Origin: Lunularia cruciata
Lineage: Eukaryota; Streptophyta; Marchantiopsida; Lunulariales; Lunulariaceae
DNA: 64,000 nt
Direction: 5' to 3'
Assembly: GCA_948567375.1 (NCBI GenBank)
Contig: OX419755.1
Span: 6,205,001 to 6,269,000, forward strand
The translations under genes were made by a program, and so were the position numbers. Every line of letters starts with the position of its first letter. The first letter of the stretch is position 1. This document shows, piece after piece, positions 11,107 through 23,902 of this stretch. The notes under the pieces are model-generated. The model was not told the DNA's origin and ran no database searches. It saw only the letters and a list, made by a program, of their open reading frames with translations.

Positions 11107-14100
11107 CTAAGTTTGCATTTTGTCCTCAAAGTGAACGTCTCTCAACCTTCTATGATACATCTTCAACTTATCATGGTTAATCCTATCAAAGTGTCTTCCT
11201 CCTAACTCCTTGAGATCAAAGGTGTAATTGCCCCACACCTTCTCCACTATGAAAGTTCCAAAGTACTTAGGCCAAAACTTCTTTTGCATTCTCTTGAATC
11301 GAATAGAATCAAACAACATTATCCAATCACCTTCTTTGAAAAGCTCCACCTTCTTCTTGCCTTGCCTCTTGTCATAGCTCTCCTTTTTTTTCCTTTGGAC
11401 TTGCTCCACTCAAGCCATAGCAACTGCTCTTGCCTCTTCCAACTCCATGAGTTGTTCCTTCCTTGACTTCTCTGCATCACCTCCTTGTGCTTTCTTCAAT
11501 CTCCTATGAATGCTTTGGAAGGTAGGAAAATCAAAGTGAATAGGTAATGTAGACTCAATACCATATACCAATTGAAATAGAGAATACCTGGTGGAAGTCT
11601 TCATGGTTGTCCTATACTCCCACAAAACTGCATGAATCCTCTTGTCCCAATGATGTTTAGCCCCTTCCAGTTTTGCATCTTTGGCCAACATCATGCACAA
11701 GATCTGATTGGTTCTCTCTGTCAAACCATTGGAATTTGGCTTACAGGATGTAGTTACTCTATGTGTGATAGGGAAATGTCATAGCATGGCTATAGTAATG
11801 CTTCTTGTAAACTCTCCTCCTCTATTAGAAACCAACTCCAAAGGGCATCCAAATCTAGTGATAATGTGTTCATAAGGAAATCTACCAACTTCATCTTCAT
11901 TCTTGTCCCTCAATGGTCTACCCTCAACCCACTTGGTAAGATAATCAGTAACTACCACAATATACCAATTGTTCTTGGGGGTTCTATTGAGAGGACCTAC
12001 AAAATCAATTCCCCACTTCTCAAAAGGTCTTAGCAATGGAATTGATCTAAGTGGTGGAGTGGATGTAGACTTTCTAGCAAAAGCTTGACAAACATGACAA
12101 GTTTTGCAATAATCAAGACAATCCTTGAAAATCCCTCTCCAATGGTGACCTGCATCTAGAATCTTGAAAGTAGTCACCTTTCCTGCAAAGTGTCCTCCAC
12201 ACACTAAACCTTCATGAAACTCCTTTATTAGTAAGATAGACTCTTCCTTACCCACTGCTCTTTGAAGTAGACCATCTGCTCCTTGGTGAAAAAGAATATC
12301 CTCCACCATTGTGTAAGGTCTAGATCTTGCTGTAGGGGCCTTCCTCTCCGTAGGATTCATCCCTTCTGGATAGTTACCTCTTGTCACAAAATCTACAATC
12401 TCCTTGTACTCCATTGGAACCTCTTGAGTGACTGAGATTGTTATGAGCTCCTCATCTGGGAAGGAATCATCCACTGGCTCATCTCCATCATGATCATAAC
12501 CTCTAGATAACAAATCAACATTTGCATGTTTCTTTCTTGGCCTATCCTCAATGTGTAGTCATACTCAGACAAGAGTATCATCCACCTAGTCTCCCTTCAA
12601 CATTAGGCTTGTTGAAGATGTACTTCAAAGCTTTTGATCTGTGACCATGGTGGCTTTCCCTCCAATCAAGTAGTGTCTAAACTTCTTGAGACAAAAGATC
12701 ATTACCAACCCTTCTCTCTCCGTGACAAAGTAGTTCTTTTCTGCTAAAACCATCTGCCTACTAGCATAAGCTATTGGATGATCATACCTATCTTGGTCTA
12801 ATTGACTAAAAGTGCATCTTATAGCTACATTAGAAGCATCAGTGTAGAGGATGAAAGGCTTACTCCAATTAGGTTTAGCATGAATTGGAGTTACAACAAG
12901 AGATTGCTTGAGCTCCTCAAAAGCTTTGAGAGCATCCTTGTCTTCTAAAATCACCATGTAATCTACACTCTTCTTCATGTAGATAGTCAATGCATAAGCC
13001 TTGTTAGAAGATGAGAAGATGAACCTCCTATAGTATCCAACCATCCCCAAGAATTGGTGTAACTTTGTCAAGCTTGAAGGGAATGAAAGGTCTGAGATTT
13101 TCCTTACCTTCTCAAGATCAGCTGCTATTCCATCCTTGGAGATGATGTGTCCCCAAAGAAAACCTTCTTCACATCCAAAAATGCACTTCTTTGGGTTGAG
13201 TGATGCATTTGCCTCATCCAAGCATTGTAAGACCTTGATTAGGTGCTCAAAGTGCTCCTCCTTGCTCCCATAGACACAAAAGTCATCAATGAAGTCTTTA
13301 ACAAATTTCCCAATGAAAGGTTCAAATACCTTGTTCATGAACCATTGGAATGTGGCTGGAGCATTACAAAGCCCAAAAAGCATGACCTTGAAAATATAAG
13401 TCCCCCAAGGTGTTGTGAGTTGTTGATACTCTGGTGCAATCTTGATTTGGTTATATCCATTGTAACCATCTCCAAAACTATACTTCTCATGACTTGCAAC
13501 CTCCTCCAAGATCTCATCGATGAATGGTAATGGGTAGTACTTCTTGGTAATAGTGTTGAGCTTCTTGTAACCCACATATACCCAATGCTTGCCATTCTTT
13601 TTCTTCACAATGACAATTGGAGACACCCATTCTGAATTCTCCACCTCAAAGATAAATCCAGTCTCCTTGAGCTTATCAATCTCCTCTTTCACAAACAAAG
13701 ATATTGGTGGGCTAATGCACCAATGCTTTTGGCGGATTGGTCTTGCATGTGACTCCACCTCTATCTTGTGGTCCTCCAAGGTGATTTCCTTCAAATCCTT
13801 GTAATTGAAAGCAAACACATGGATGAACTTGCTAAAAATCTCCTCAAATATCATCTTTTCCTCCTTGGTAACATTTGGGCGATACTGGAGGGTAGCTAAC
13901 CTTCTCTCTACCTCCTCAAGTATCAATGGTGATTTATCTAGGTCCTTCAAAACCTCTGGCTTGGACGCAAATCCATAGCACACAAGGGATCTACATCTAA
14001 ATCAGATTCAGATTGTTCCTTTTCCGTGGAAGTCTCCTCTTCCATGCTTGTGTCCACACCTAAAGCTCCTTCTTCAGAATCTAATTCCCAATAATCAGAA

Positions 14101-15951
14101 GATGGTGTATCTAAATGTGAAGTGTTGGTGGTGTTAGTCATAGGAACAATGACTCTATGGTTTGATGGCCCAATCCTCAAGTATCCTTTGTGCCATTGAT
14201 CAGTTGTGTATGCTGCTTTCAACCATGGCCTCCTAAGAAGTAAGTCATAGCTTGAATCCTTCAAGGCTTGGAAAGTCATGAGATTTTGAACTCCCATAAT
14301 TGAAATTACCACTTTATCCATCACCTCCACTAGTCAAACTTGTTGCTTGTTTGCCATGCTCACCACAAATGTTGAAAGTCTTGAGGGTATCATACCCAAC
14401 TTCTTCATCAACCTTTTTGACATGGCATTCATTGTTGATCCTCCATCAACCAATGCATCCTTGATGTTGTGACTATTTACTCTCACATCAATCTTGGAGG
14501 CATATTCACAAGCCTCCCATGGTGCTAGTTTGGCATCCACCATGCCCATTGATATTGGAACTTTTACCTTCTTCCTCTTGCTCCTTGTAGAACTCAAGCC
14601 ACCTCTAAGCTCCTTTTTCAAAGTAGGATTCAGAGCAATCAATTGGCCCACTATAATCTTAGCCTTATGACTACCAACATCCTCCAAGACATTGTAGTTC
14701 CATTGTTGTTTTGAGATCAAGAAGTCCTCCATCCCCAACTTCTTCCTTGGATTCTTTGTTCTTGATGGTGTTGAAGTGCTTGTGCAAGTGCTCCAAGTAG
14801 GCATAGGAGTATCTTGGCTAGGAGTAAATCCTTGAGAAGAGTGCACATCCTCTGCAAACCGAGCTCTCTTCTTCTCTTGTGCCAAAAGCTCCAAATTAAG
14901 ACTCTTGGAGTTTGAGCACTCTCCCTTCTCATACTTGCTCTCAACCACATCTATAGATGCTATCCCCTTACCTTTGTTTGGATTAGGAACCACTTGGGTT
15001 TCATTACCTCCTTCTTCCCCTCTATTTCTCCTTCATAACCCCTTCCTCCATGGTAAGTGGAATTTAGGCAATTCCTTTGGATGTGACCTCTTCTTCCACA
15101 ACCAAAACAATTTCTCTGATTAAAATTGTTGGTTGGTTGGCCACCTCTATATGGATAACTTCAATAAATCCTAGGCCCTCTCCCCAAATTCTGATCCACC
15201 TCTCTCTTCTCCCATAGTTGCACCACATTGATCTTGAGATCTACAAGTTGTTCTGTGATGGTTTGAAGTGGATCCTTTGGTGGAGGTGCAAGAACTGAAG
15301 CAACTACTACTTGTGGTGCAACCCTTGCCACCAAAGTATCAGAAGTTCCACCATACTTATAACCTTGAGGAGGATGTACGACCTCCTTCACCACCAAATC
15401 ACTCTCATCCCCTTCCAAACTCTCCCTCATACGAATTCCAATCTTGATAGCTTCAACCTTGGAAGAGGGTTTCTCATATCTCACTTTGCTTCTAATTTGT
15501 GGTCTCAATCCTCCCACAAAACTCTTGGTGAGCATGGCCCCTATGCCAATCATAGTAGTCTCCACATCATCCCCACCCTTCCTCAACACTATGCAAAATC
15601 TGGACTCTAACTTTCCACTCTTTCCACGTAGACTCTCACTTTCTCTCCATCTCCTTGTTTGAGAAAGGTAACCTCACTCATCAATCTCTCATAACTCTCA
15701 TCTGGAAGAAAGTTCTCAATGAGTGCTGAAGTCAAACTCTCTCAAGACTCTTCTTCCCCATCTCTTCTCTTTCTTTTTTGGTATTTTGACGCATACCATG
15801 TAAGTGTTGCATCCTCAAAGAAATCTGGTAATAATGAAGCCCACTCATTCTTCATCCTCTCATTTTTTCCTATGCAAGGTCTCTTGAAGTCTCTCACAAA
15901 GGCCTCCACATCTTCTCCATCCTTGCCAAAGAAAACCGGAAGTGTCTCCAT
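11107..15951 (-). pseudogene. A1 gag-pro-pol, broken
   Basis: Gag starts at the ATG at 15951-15949 (METLPVFFGKDGEDVEAF) and stops at 15742, where a TGG of other copies is TGA. Gag continues 15589-15161. The protease region lies in 14993-14334, with the active-site-like VDGGS and a TGA after KQQV that A4 shares. RT and RNase H are in 13983-12625 (FGLCNAPATFQ, FIDDFCVYG with both Asp kept; RNase H LYTDAS). Integrase is in 12513-11107: H...H, CKTCHVC, WGIDFVG, then an SDRGG position that reads SNRGG, so the second catalytic Asp is lost, and an E near 11722. The end (11409-11107) keeps the family tail without chromodomain and runs 12 residues past the stop seen in A2 and A3. Small deletions near 12545-12610 break the frame in RNase H. 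Confidence 0.9.
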
Positions 15952-16159
15952 CTTAACCCCTCACTATCTTTCTTTTCTCTCCATTTTTTTTCTTTTTTTC
16001 TTTTCTTTTCTCTCACTCTATACCTAATAGAGTATATATATGACTAACACCACCTAAGAGTAATCCACCTTGGGGAACACAAAAGTTTCAGGTTGCTCCA
16101 AGATTTTTATAGCAACATCAAATCCTAGAGTGCATATTAATCAAATTCTCATGGATAGT

Positions 16160-16657
16160 TTATCCATAAGTTGAGAGATTATCTCCATCACTAATCTTGA
16201 GAATTAGTTGATAAATAATTTTTGTAGCTATACTAAGACTCTCTCCAATATCTTTCACCAAAGTCTCCAAAAGTGCTTTTACTCCACTACACTCATGTCC
16301 TTTTGGAAGTCCTTCCATTCCACAAACCTCACACAACTCCTTGGTCTTAGATCTTCTCCCTCCCAATCTTGGTGAAGAAGGTCCAATATGCAAATCCAAG
16401 TCAAGTAAGCCTCTCCTTTCTCTCAATCTCCTGTTCTCTAAAGTCAATGGACATGAACTTGCCTTATCTCCTTTCTCTCCAGATAAAAAGCACTTAGACT
16501 CACTCTTTCCTCCAAGTGGTGTAAGTTTTTGGATCCTCTCAACACTCTCTTCAAATTCTATTCTAAACTCTCTTCTCTTCAAATCCACCCCTATAATCAC
16601 CTCAAACCCTTGGGAGACCTTGCATAGTCTCAATTTCCACTCTTGGTGACACTTCAT
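16160..16657 (-). pseudogene. A1 ORF1, upstream zinc-knuckle protein, degenerate
   Basis: An open frame of 165 codons from an ATG (MKCHQEWKLRLCKV) lies about 210 bp upstream of gag. In the family this protein has a CCHC knuckle (CFLCGEKxHKASSC) and a second Cys/His cluster (CEVCG...GHEC). In A1 the first knuckle reads CFLSGEKGDKASSC, so one Cys and the His are lost; the second cluster is kept. The C-terminus is frame-shifted and longer than in A3. The function is unknown. Known parallels are extra ORFs upstream of gag in some Tat-lineage elements (Ogre). Confidence 0.7.
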
Positions 16658-17300
16658 GTTCCAACAATGAGTCTAAACACTCAAACATGCTTTTTGTTCT
16701 TCTCACACTCCTCATGCATGAAATCTAAACTCTATAGAATTGACCCTTCTTCACAATGTCAATCAAATCTCCCAATTGGTATGTCACAGTCCTCTGAAAT
16801 TTTCACACTTGATCACAATTCTAGAGCGTCCTTCCCTGAAATTTTTCAGGTCTTTTCATTGAGCCATTTGGCCTAGGCACTTTCTATTCAGCACACATAT
16901 TTCAGATTTGGTCTAAAAACCACCTCCTTCACTTTAGAAACTTATAACTCTCTGCTCAAGAATGATCTTTGTCTAATTTTTGTGTCAACAAATATGATAA
17001 AATGCATTAAATTTTCTTGCAAATTTTTATTATAATCCACTAAAAAATGAAGAAATGGCAGACTCTATAATTTTCTAGAGAGCATGCAGTTGTAGAAACA
17101 ATTTACCCTATCAACTTTCAAAAATTCTAGTCCAATGTGCATAGAAGCTCTCACAATAATTTCAAGTTAACTAATTGAAGGATAACCCAAGTTTTTATAT
17201 GTAGAAATTTCAAGTCCATATCCAAAACTTGAGATTTTGCCCAAAATCACCTCAATCCCCAAAATCTGCAATCCACCTCGCACAATCTCTCCAAATCCTC

Positions 17301-17471
17301 TCAAGTGTACAAGATGTACAGAATCACCTCAAAGACATCATTATGAACTATAGAGTATAAAAATGGGTCCAAATTCTCTAACATAAGTTCAGCCCTCTCT
17401 TCCCCTAAAGTTCTCTCCAAGTGAGCTCTCATAGCCTCCTTCTGTCTAATATAGAATTGTACATGGAACAT
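17301..17471 (-). CDS. A1 leader small ORF, 56 codons
   Basis: It starts at the first ATG after the primer site (MFHVQFYIRQKEAMRAHL) and ends ...VILYILYT. The same 171-nt frame, with identical length, is intact in A2, A3 and A4, although gag-pol is broken in all of them. The frame is also open upstream through the primer site into the LTR end. No known domain. It may be a real peptide, a translation-control uORF, or chance in recently related copies. Confidence 0.35.
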   Translation of the reverse strand: MFHVQFYIRQKEAMRAHLERTLGEERAELMLENLDPFLYSIVHNDVFEVILYILYT

Positions 17472-17491
17472 TATCTTGCCTTCTAGAGAGG

Positions 17492-17508
17492 TCACGGCAA
17501 CAAAACCA
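17492..17508 (-). other. A1 primer binding site, degenerate
   Basis: The minus strand reads TGGTTTTGTTGCCGTGA, four bases after the LTR end. It aligns with the family site TGGTTCCATTGCCGGGA seen in A3 and A4, with several C-to-T or G-to-A type changes. Confidence 0.7.
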
Positions 17509-17512
17509 AAAA

Positions 17513-18180
17513 TGTGAGCCGGCTTGTCTCTCACTCAAGATGAACCTCTAATGGCTATTATGGTAATGCATGGACTAAGAAAGCAAGGAACCTCAACTCC
17601 ATTCATACTCCTCCAAGGCTAACACTCCAAGACTCAAGACATTGCTCACTATAGAACTCAATGAAAGAGAGATAGTTACAAATAAAAGGATGATGAGTAC
17701 CTCCTCACCCCTTGTTTATATACTTATGAAATAGTTATGCACCAAAGTTATTAATTTATTGGAGTAACTCAAGTTATTAGGCTAAAAGTCAATTAAAGTC
17801 AAAAAGTATAAAGGAATATCCATCCAGATGGCCATATTCCACTAAGCATGTGATCTTATCTTGACCTAACCACTAAGTCAAGATTCCTTCACATGTGCTA
17901 TCCTTGGACTATAGAAGAATCCAAAACAAAAAGGCTTGCGGGCCCAAGAGTTCTCAACTCTTTCCTTAAAGCCAAACAGCTAGGAATAACTAAGTCAACA
18001 CACTAGAATCCAAAATAGTGGTGCTCATCTTTTCCATTTCCTCTAAAGTAAGGTCCCCTCTATCTTAGCTATGACTAATATAGAACCATCCTTTATCTCT
18101 ATATAAATAATATCTCTCAAGTTCTTGTAATACCAAGCTAAATATCACAATACCACACACATGTACAAATAGGTGTAACA
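17513..18180 (-). repeat. A1 5' LTR
   Basis: 668 bp, TG...CA on the minus strand (inner end ...GCCGGCTCACA, outer start TGTTACACC-like). It is shorter than the 3' LTR because of small deletions. It abuts the CTTT duplication at 18181-18184. Confidence 0.9.
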
Positions 18181-19193
18181 CTTTGGAGTTGATATTGGAG
18201 GTATTAGAGAAAGATGGGTTGCATGGAGAAGATGTATGTAGATTGCACATGATGGGAATTGTAGATCAGAGTGAAGAAGTGTTAAAATTGGTAGAAGAAT
18301 TGGTAATTGGTAAACCCAAGGATAGAGTAGTATGTGAGGTTACTTTGGGTTTGGAAGCCAAAGAAGAAGTAGACATCGGATCAGAGCATGAACAATTTTG
18401 AGATTTAAAGAGATAGATATGAAGAGGTGCATTATCATTTTGGATTTACATGTTGTTAGAGTTGTTAGGAAGCAGTTTAGGAAGTTAGTTAACTATTGAA
18501 GTGCTTTGCCTATTTAAAGGTGATATTTGCAATATGTTGTTGTTCACTGCTTATAATTTTGAGAATAGATAAAGAAAAGTGTTGTGGGGCAGTGCTTGTT
18601 GCTTGAGCTTGATTTTGAGTATCAGCATTGTGTTTGTGTTTGTGTTTGTGAGTGTGTGTAGAATTTTGAACTAAAAATCAATGTGTTTGTTGGATGTTGG
18701 ATTCCGCAGCCTTGATATTCATTCTGTGTGTTTGATCCTAAGTGAAGTGCAATCAAAGCAATGCCTTGATAGATCTGAGAGGAATTGTATGTGGTAGTAT
18801 TTTGTAGTTGTGAGTGCAGCGTAGTGTTGATGTGAAGCAATTTCAATTGAGGAAGTTGTGCCTTCAATGGAAGGGTGAAATGCAATTCTGAGGTGAAGTT
18901 GTTTTGCAATGAAGTGTCGTTTTCAAGAGAGACTGAATCATCACAATCAAGATTGTTTGGAAAGATTTGATGGAATTGTGATTAAGTGTGACATTTTTGT
19001 GTGACAAGACTATGAGTCAATGCTTGTTACTCTCTTTTGGGTGTAGTTTCTACCTGAGAGATTAAAGACGCAACCAAGAAGAACTATTTGTTACTAGTTG
19101 TCTTTGTATTTGGACATTTCTGATCAATATCTATGCAGGAACAAACTTTACTTACCTGATTATCGCAAAAGTGATATTTTTTGGGTTGTCACA

Positions 19194-19674
19194 TAACTCT
19201 TGGCTGTGGTACATATTGCAAAGTACCTTCTATCTCCCCATAATCATGCCAACTATGGTCTAGAACCCCTATAAGCCACTAATAAAAAATTGCATTAGCC
19301 TACCACATAATATCTACAAAACATGATATGTCCAAAACTAGAATCTTCCTTTTCTATTCCCTTGGGTAGAGGAAGCAAGTAATGAATGAAAATGATATGT
19401 AAAAACTCTTTTTAGTTTGAGATCTCTACACTGATCCTCCCACAAGCATTTGTCTAAGTCATTTGAGTCAAAGTGATACTCCTAAATCATCTATTTTGAA
19501 TCATTTGAGTCCAAGTGATTCTCCTAGAATCATCTATCTAAGTTTGAATGACATTCCTTGAATTGTCCATTTAAGTCATTTGTGTCACCCTTTCTAAATC
19601 ATATGTCCAAGTTTGAGTCTAGGTAATGACTATGTCTAAACCTAGCCTCACCTCATCAAGAGAACTCTGAGTCT
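19194..19674. other. Unassigned sequence with short imperfect repeats
   Basis: Between 19445 and 19620 a motif of the type AAGTCATTTGAGTCAAAGTG...ATCATCTAT recurs three to four times with variable spacing. No ORF or terminal repeat is visible. Confidence 0.45.
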
Positions 19675-19675
19675 C

Positions 19676-19830
19676 TTTTAAAAACCAAAAAACAATGAAT
19701 TGAAGTATTTGAGGAAGTGATAGTTTTTTCCAACAAGGATAGGGTCAAGAATCTTTTAACAACCCAAAAAAAATGAATTGAAGCATTTTAGTAAGTAACA
19801 ATTTGTTCCAACAAGGATGTGATTAGAAAG
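19676..19830. repeat. Imperfect tandem duplication, two units of about 70-75 bp
   Basis: Both units contain an A-rich run, then ATGAATTGAAG.ATTT, then AGTAAC/AGTGAT followed by TTCCAACAAGGAT. The first unit ends near 19758 and the second near 19830. Confidence 0.7.
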
Positions 19831-19849
19831 AAAATAAATTCATAGAATT

Positions 19850-20470
19850 AGTCCAGAATTAGTCCAGAATTATTTCATCTTCAATCTCTTGGGAAGGAAC
19901 TACACCTAGAAGAGAGCAAATCCACCAAGAAATTCAACCACCATGCAAAAAGAAAAAACAACCACAATCACACAGAATTACTATCCCAAGTCTTGAAAAT
20001 GGGATGATAGTTCAAGTAAGGCATCTCCTTCCCTTTGGAAGATCCTCCAAAGAACCTTGCCTGATCTCCCTCCAAGTGACAAATCAATCCAAGTGATCTA
20101 TCACTCCAAATAATAGGTTCTAACCTCCTTGCAAAGATCAGTCCTACCTCTCCTATTTGGAAGGTGTTCTATTTTGGTCAGCTAGCTTCAATGTATGGAT
20201 AAAAGTTCAAACAAGGTGGTAGAAAATCAGAATTTCAACACTACAAGACCTCCTTGACCCATCTAGGCATTGATATTGAAACACAAAACCACCCAAGGAT
20301 CAGACACACAAGAGAGCATTTCCATCATTGCATTTCTATTAGTGCTACCATTGGTCCAAAGATTGTTCACTTGCACAAGAGACATGAGAAATGACAAAGA
20401 ATTGCACTCTTGCATTTATTTATCTTATGAGAACTACACATTTAGCACTTTGAGGTGCCTACTTAAATAG
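19850..20470 (-). repeat. Possible old LTR fragment distantly like family B
   Basis: A GGAACTACACCTAGAAGAG block at about 19895 matches the LTR B 3' region (AAACTACACCTAGAAGA in B2). A TATA-like block, CCTACTTAAATAG at about 20457-20470, sits at a comparable place to CCTCCTTTAAATAG in B2 (30878-30890). The ends could not be placed and no target duplication was found, so the assignment is tentative. Confidence 0.3.
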
Positions 20471-20629
20471 CAAGGAGGCTTGGGAGCCACAAAAACTAGC
20501 AATTAAGTCTAATTATCTAACATCCAAATATGGTATTAAGGCTTTGAAAGGCACTATTCTACTACTTTCACTATTGCTTTAAAGTCTATCACTCCACTAC
20601 AAAGAGGTGACAATTGTATCTATCACACA

Positions 20630-22757
20630 CTACTCTATGGATTCTTGAGGCTCATGATCATCCACTACCTCATCAAATTGTTTCTTAACATCTAATAACG
20701 TGAACTTAATGCTTTCTCTAATCTGATTTACCTTTTGATCTAACCTAATGTAAAAATCTATAGCTACCCACTCCAGCATTTCATTTGATAAAAGTTTACA
20801 TAGCTTTGTTTGAAGAATCAACGTCTCCTTGATTTCTCCCTACAATTTTGACATTTTAGAGAATTCTTTAAGGACATTCATCATCATTGCATATAGCTAC
20901 CTCAACTTCCTTTGCTTCTTCTTCTTGACAGATCCCTTCACCAATAGTTGCACTACTGCATCTGCCTCTTGTCTACTTGAAGTGGCAACTTTGGTCAATG
21001 GGTTGCCCTTGGATATACAAGCTCCACAAAAATCCAAGTCAGTTCATCCTTCAATTGTAATATCTCCTTTGTTTGATCCTCAACTTTGGCTTGTTTCTTC
21101 TTCATGTGAAGAATTTTTGTTCTTTGGTACTCCAAGAAATAAGCTTTCTATAAGTCCTTATGTTCTTGCAAGTGCTGACATTCAAAAATCTGGGTCTTTA
21201 TTGTTGATTGTAGTTTTGAATGCTTTGTCTATGCTTCTATCTTGTCTCTTGCCAAAGATTGATGTAGTGTGGTTAGTGCCTGATCAAATTCCTTGATATT
21301 GGACTTGTTGGCTTCCTTTGTCTTGGTCCAAGTAAGTATCTCTCCCTTCAACACCTCAATCTCCTCTAGTAGTGCTAACTCCTTCTCTCCATGCTTGTAT
21401 TCTCTATTCTTGAGATGCACAACCTTATTCTTGTAAGAGTCTACAAAGGCAAGTTGATGATGAAGGTGCAAATGTAAAATTCTCATCAACAAGGCATAAT
21501 CAAAGACATGCACATTCTTTAGCTTGTACAATGGTAAGTATTCATCAAGAATTGACATGAGGTGAACCACAAAGTGTTCCACAAAGCTGAAACTAGGTTT
21601 TCCCTTGACCAACAATTCTTCCAAGTTGTATTTTTTTCAAGCCAAAACTTGCAAGTACTGTAATTGATGTGGTGAAAATTCCCCACTCTTTGGTTTTCTC
21701 TTCCTCCAATCTTGCTTCCTCTAGATTCCATGCTAGTCATGCTCCAGCAAGATTCGCTTTCACAAATGTTGCTTTTGGGATTGTTTGTTCCTCCAAAACT
21801 TCTAGCTCATGAACTTCTTCTCTTAAGACATCCTCATGTTCTTTCTCTTTTGACACAAGTACTGCTTCTTCTTCTTCTTCTTCTTCTTCTTCTTCTTCTT
21901 CTAATTTGGACTCAAAGACTTTCTCAACTCTTCTTCTTCTTCTTTTATTTCTTTTGACTTGTCATCTTCTTATTCTTCCATCATGATCAACTTCTATTTC
22001 TTGGCTATCAATCTTGCAAGAATCTTCTTTGAAGGCAAGCATGATGTTGGGCATCTTGTATTTTCCATTCCTTGCAAAAAAACAAATCCCCATGATGCAC
22101 TTTCTTCATCTCCTTCATATCTTTTACATCCAACAATAAGTAGGTGCTTGGGTAGTAATGACCTAAAAACATGCACTTCTCTTCATTGGTCAGTAAGTTC
22201 ATGCCGACGTAGGAGTGAATCAAAAATGGCATCACATAATAGGATCTATGTCCTTTGAAGGTTGTGAATAATTGGGTGATATGCCAAGCTAAGAACTTTG
22301 CCTAGTTGATAAGAGTCCTAAAGAAGACATGCTCAAAGAAGGTTTTTCTAGCAAATGTAAGTCATTCATTTGGGTTTAAAAATCTTCACCAAAGCCTTGT
22401 TAAGAGCTCTATGTGCAAGGATCTTGTAATTTTGTATACTCCATCCATTTGAAAAGTTCTTCTTGGTAATAGAAGATGCATCAATTTGGTCCTATATGGA
22501 GTGGCTCAATGTCCCGAAATTGGCTTCCATTGTAATGCCATCCTTAGGTTTGGCATCTCCACCTAGCACTTGCTTCCAATTAGTCTTTGTCCATGATTGT
22601 TGATAAGCTTGTAGTTGGCTTGGTGTAGTGTTCCTATTTGTTGATCAAAATCATGCTTAAGTGCTAGAGAAAGACCATGGAGATTAGAAGTTACTAAGTG
22701 AATTTCCCCAACAGGTGGCTTTTGTAGTGGTTTCAAAGAAGTCAAGATGACTAACAC
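20630..22757 (-). pseudogene. Decayed gene relic: globular part followed by charged coiled coil
   Basis: On the minus strand coding-like segments follow one another: 22757-22563; 22235-22008 (contains LLTNEEKCMFLGHYYPSTYLL); a Lys/Arg-rich run caused by a TTC repeat; 21624-21229 (131 codons, Glu/Lys heptad-like); and 20821-20630 (begins LQTKLCKLLSNEMLEW). Frameshifts and stops separate them. The order globular, basic linker, coiled coil suggests one former protein of more than 500 residues. I do not recognise it. A similar coiled-coil style appears at 24600-25990 and 50770-53285, so it may be a repeated gag-like or captured gene. Confidence 0.4.
21865..21902. repeat. (TTC)n microsatellite
   Basis: About twelve TTC units on the plus strand, in frame with the minus-strand relic, where they encode basic or acidic runs. 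Confidence 0.95.
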
Positions 22758-23897
22758 TCAGAGTGATGTAGGATAATCTTAAGTGCTTGCGGGATGACTA
22801 GCAATTGGAGTCATGTAGAATAATTTCATGTGCTTATAGGGCCAAGTATAAAGTACCCAACCGGGATTCAAACTTAAGCACCACCACAATTTGAAATTGA
22901 TGCCAAGAATTGTTGCGAAGGGCGTTTACAATAAAGATAACCATTGGCACTCAATTAGTAGGCTTGGCATGTGAGGAGGTGACCGATCAAGAACAATTTA
23001 TGAGTAGGAAAATGACACCTAACTAAAGAAGACATGAAAATACCTTTGCATGTGTGGATGGCAAGTGCCTACCTACTCTTTAACCACCAAAGGGCTATAG
23101 AACAACCAAGGACCCGGACTATAAATTGAGGAATTTGGCAAGCAATTGCACTTTCTAGAGAGTCATATGCCTTTGTAAGCTAATTGTGTTGTATTGGCAC
23201 TTTGTTGAGAACCAAGAGAGAGCACACATCCTTCTAACTCATCAAGCACTTGAAGTGATTCTTAATATTGGAGTGACCCTTAGTACTCAAAGTAGATTAG
23301 AATTCAAATTGCAACTTCTTCCACCATCAAGCATCATGGTGTTTGCCCTAGAACATATAGAAAGATCCCAGAGGCCATTCTTAGGTCTCTTGTTGTTGAG
23401 AAATGGGCCATATACTATAGAACTATAGTAATCCAGAGCAAACACTTGGGGTTCTTGCTCTAGAATTGGGAATTGAGCAAATTCATAATGATTCATGAGA
23501 TGAGAGGGACCTCCAACAACTGGATGAAGGAGCACTAACACATGGTATTCAACCCAAATGCAATAGTGGTTGGGGTAGTAGCCCTTGACTCCAAGTTTGT
23601 AGTCAAGGAGTTAACTGCCAACATCAAGGGTACTTTGAATGACAAGAGGTCTTAGAACAATGGGTTGAGAGTAGCCAATTATAGAGACCTATAAGAAGAG
23701 CTATAATAGAGGTAGTTATGAAGATATTCAAACCCAAATAAACTACCTACATGACTAAGTTTTATTATTTTATTACATGTACTCAAGCAAACTATTTGAT
23801 TGGGCTTACATGTTCAATTGACTGGGCACAATGTTGCACCAAGATTTCAAGGAGGAAGAAAGTGCTACATACCTTGCCCCATTTAACATACATTTCT
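22758..23897. other. Unassigned sequence
   Basis: No convincing gene, terminal repeat or RNA is visible. Short open frames at 23186-23428 and 23287-23541 overlap on opposite strands and have no recognised motifs. Confidence 0.5.
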
Positions 23898-23902
23898 ATA
23901 TG

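Larger units (their letters stand above)
10405..18180 (-). mobile_element. Family A Ty3/gypsy element A1
   Basis: A complete but decayed 7776-bp element: 5' LTR 17513-18180, degenerate primer site, small leader ORF, ORF1, gag-pol, 3' LTR 10405-11094. It lies inside solo LTR B1, flanked by CTTT at 10401-10404 and 18181-18184. Its two LTRs differ more from each other, by eye, than those of A2 or A3, so it is probably the oldest family A copy here. No chromodomain follows integrase. Primer-site type and RT/integrase style place it in the non-chromovirus (Athila/Tat side) of plant Ty3/gypsy; that placement is inference without a tree. Confidence 0.93.
9515..19193 (+). mobile_element. Solo LTR B1, split by gypsy element A1
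   Basis: The LTR runs 9515-10404 and continues 18181-19193, about 1.9 kb without the insert. It starts TGTGGTACACACA and ends GGGTTGTCACA, and is flanked by TAACT at 9510-9514 and 19194-19198, a perfect 5-bp target duplication. No internal domain exists, so it is a solo LTR. Plus-strand orientation is inferred from a TATTTAAA box at 18511-18518, followed ~100 bp later by a GT-rich stretch. A cluster of CTTTGGGT motifs lies at about 9925-10005. B2 (30211-31869) is an inverted, clearly diverged relative. The internal region that belonged to this family is not in the window. Confidence 0.9.
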